A DNA stretch of 64,000 nucleotides from Cinclus cinclus (lineage: Eukaryota > Chordata > Aves > Passeriformes > Cinclidae): assembly GCF_963662255.1 (NCBI RefSeq), contig NC_085051.1, forward strand, positions 56,025,101 through 56,089,100. Direction: 5' to 3'. Below are positions 61,992 through 64,000 of this stretch, piece by piece. The translations under genes and the position numbers were made by a program. Position 1 is the first letter of the stretch; every line of letters starts with the position of its first letter. The notes beneath the pieces are model-generated. The model ran no database searches and was not told the origin of the DNA. It saw only the letters and a program-made list of their open reading frames with translations.

Positions 61992-62010
61992 CTCCTGTTG
62001 GATTCAGTTG

Positions 62011-64000
62011 TGTTATTTGTCTTTATTCCTTCCAGTGCTCAGGGACAAGATTTGGGTTTGTGGATGGATTCAAATCCCAGAACAACCCCCCACCTTTGTT
62101 TTCTGAAAGTTCTTTTCCCCTTATATGTGCAAGGCTGATTTGATGCAGTAGCTTAACAAGCATAAGCAGAAAGTATATTGTGCTTCCATGTCATTTGAAA
62201 AATTATGTTGAATTATTTAACCCAGCATGGTTTTTCATCTCTCCTAGTATGCCAGTAGCCATAGGTGGGTGGGAATTCCTGCTGCAGAGTTAAGTTCTGG
62301 TGGCTAATCAAATCCACTACTGCCTTGGGAAGATTGCCAAAATAATGCCTCTAATGAAGAATTCCTTTGCAATTGCTTACCTCATGCTGTTAGGCAAAGG
62401 GATGTAATCCTGTTTGCCTCGTATAGAATGATTACATTTCAGAACATGATGACCCAGATTTCTACTAACTTGCAAAGATTTTCAAACTGGAAATTTAGGG
62501 ATGCTGTTTCCCATGCTTCACTGTATGCAGCAGGCACTTTAATAATCTGCTTTTGGTGCTTTACTGCTTCCAGCATTATTCATGCTGTAATGGCTCCTGA
62601 TTGCTTAATGGTCATTGCTGTGGACTGCAGTACATCAGCTGCAGATGCTGAAACTCTAAATTAAATAAAGCTTTGACTCAAATTGACACTTTCAGCTTTA
62701 AGAGTGAGAGTATTTTCTCTCAGGTGATGTTTTTGGGGCACAATGCTTTCTCTGATCATTTTTAATAAGGTTTGAAAGTGTAAAAGTTGCTGATCTCTTT
62801 AACACAGTGGTGAAAGCACAGAGTCAACAGGTCTGGCATCCAGAGTGATTTCACAGCGATGGTAATTAGCACTGCACTGTTGCAGCAGCAGTTCAGTTCT
62901 CTCCTGAGGCACTGGCCATGTGTCAGTGTTGGTATTGTGTCTAGACTTCAGGCCGACTAACCTCACTAATCTATAGTTGAGAGAAAAATAATAAATGCTT
63001 CGGGTCAGGTTGGCTCTTTACACTTTGTGGCCTGTTTGGGCACCTTTTTTAAACTTATGATTGCCAGGTTTTTCTCGTGAATGCAAATAAATTATTATTT
63101 TAGAATTTATATACAAGATACTTCGGTAGTTACGCAAGCACTGTATTCTAGGATCAAGAATTCTGAACTACATATCTGATACAGTGACCTAGTGCTGAAT
63201 TTGGGCTTTTGGGGACCAATCTTCTGTAAGTGATCTTGGTGTCAACCTGTCTCAGGGTAAAGAGATTAGTTGCTGAAGCAAAAATAAAGATGGCACCCTC
63301 CCACCACAAACCTGTACAACCTGTGGACTATAACAATCTTCCTTCTCCAGAAATTGCCCCTCCCAAAGGCAGTAAGCAGCAGATCTGAGCTGCTTTAAAA
63401 TGCAGGCCTTTTGCATTCAGGAATCTAACACGTGGGTGGGTTGACTGAGGTTCTTGAGAAAAGTCAGCAAGAAGGGTAATGGCTCAAGCTTGCTTCCACT
63501 GTTTTGCCTCTGTACAAGCACAGAAAAACCTGAGAATTCATTAAGTGAACTGTGCACTTCAGGTGCCCTCTGCTACCCCTCAGGTGGAAGGAAAGCTCCT
63601 GCTTTAGTGGCCAGCTTGATCTTTCCTCTTCAGGGAGGAATCTGGAATTCTTGCCACTAACAAAAGTGCCAATAAAAAAAATCAGATTTCAATAAGTACG
63701 CTCCAAGCAGGACTGTTCAGGCAGTGAGGATGACCAGGAAAACATATAGATGTGTCTGCAGTCTGTTTTCCTACCTGAATCCCCTCAGCCTCCGAGGGTC
63801 AATTACAGGAAACATGTGAGGAGGTTGAGGAGGAACCCCCAGTGCATGGCCCAGGTTTTTGCTTTCAACAGGATCCAATATAAAATCTTAACCTGACACC
63901 CCGGGCAGGTATAAGAAATGGTGAGCACTGCTGCCAACAGCAGCATTATTAAAATAAAGAATTGCTGTAGCAAAGAGATACAGTTTATTTACTGCAGGAT
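62011..64000. other. 3' intergenic flank, nothing recognised
   Basis: Moderately AT-rich sequence with no recognisable gene, CpG island or CR1 copy. Another AATAAA lies at 62664-62669. The gene expected next in vertebrate synteny, WDR89, is not seen: no open frame here shows WD repeats. Confidence 0.6.

Larger units (their letters stand above)
56380..62010 (+). other. SGPP1: SGPP1 3' UTR and 3' flank, end uncertain
   Basis: AT-rich sequence after the TGA with no recognisable CR1 or other dispersed repeat. It has several AATAAA signals: 56896, 57365, 59229, 60195 and 61986. The shortest plausible UTR is about 0.5 kb. The signal with the clearest GT/T-rich downstream element is at 61986, which would give a UTR of about 5.6 kb. 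A 26-base T run occupies 59951-59976. Which sites are used needs RNA data. Confidence 0.5.

Noticed and set aside
62060..62085. Sequence resembling a tRNA B box (GATTCAAATCCC)
   Set aside because: No matching A box or cloverleaf stems at the right distance.

Overview
This 64 kb window looks like a bird chromosome segment. Reasons: a vertebrate intron-exon gene with GT-AG introns, two strong CpG islands, about ten fragments of the CR1 retrotransposon with the 3' ends typical of avian genomes, and few other recognisable dispersed repeats. There is no bacterial-style gene packing, no CRISPR array, and no rRNA or convincing tRNA gene.

The only protein-coding gene I can support is SGPP1, sphingosine-1-phosphate phosphatase 1, on the plus strand. 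Exon 1 starts in a CpG-island promoter near 42.4-43.4 kb, with coding sequence at 42789-43382. Exon 2 coding sequence is 53468-53557 and exon 3 is 55828-56379. Joined, they give an uninterrupted 411-residue membrane phosphatase with all three motifs of the lipid phosphate phosphatase superfamily. The 3' UTR starts at 56380. Its end is uncertain: there are candidate poly(A) signals at about 56.9, 57.4 and 62.0 kb.

The left 42 kb is intergenic or intronic. Its main landmark is a large CpG island at about 8.1-9.4 kb. In vertebrates the gene facing the 5' end of SGPP1 is SYNE2, transcribed divergently. The island is therefore best explained as the SYNE2 promoter with a first exon on the minus strand, and a good minus-strand donor lies at 8973/8968. 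If so, 1-8.9 kb is SYNE2 intron 1 and 9-42 kb is the divergent intergenic interval. This is inference, because no SYNE2 coding exon is visible. A small GC-rich patch at about 20.86-21.28 kb is a second orphan promoter or enhancer candidate.

The rest is non-coding sequence with CR1 fragments on both strands (6.8, 11.5-12.05, 18.7-18.9, 23.6-23.95, 28.3-28.5, 34.15-34.33, 42.07-42.32, 50.9-51.1 and 55.25-55.56 kb). A probably much older CR1/L3-like fragment lies at 40.55-41.5 kb, and there are a few simple repeats. I found no convincing new multi-gene system. The points most worth a second look are the two orphan CpG-rich elements, short perfect inverted repeats, a paired MARE/AP-1 element, and a tandem splice acceptor before the SGPP1 exon that carries the catalytic aspartate.
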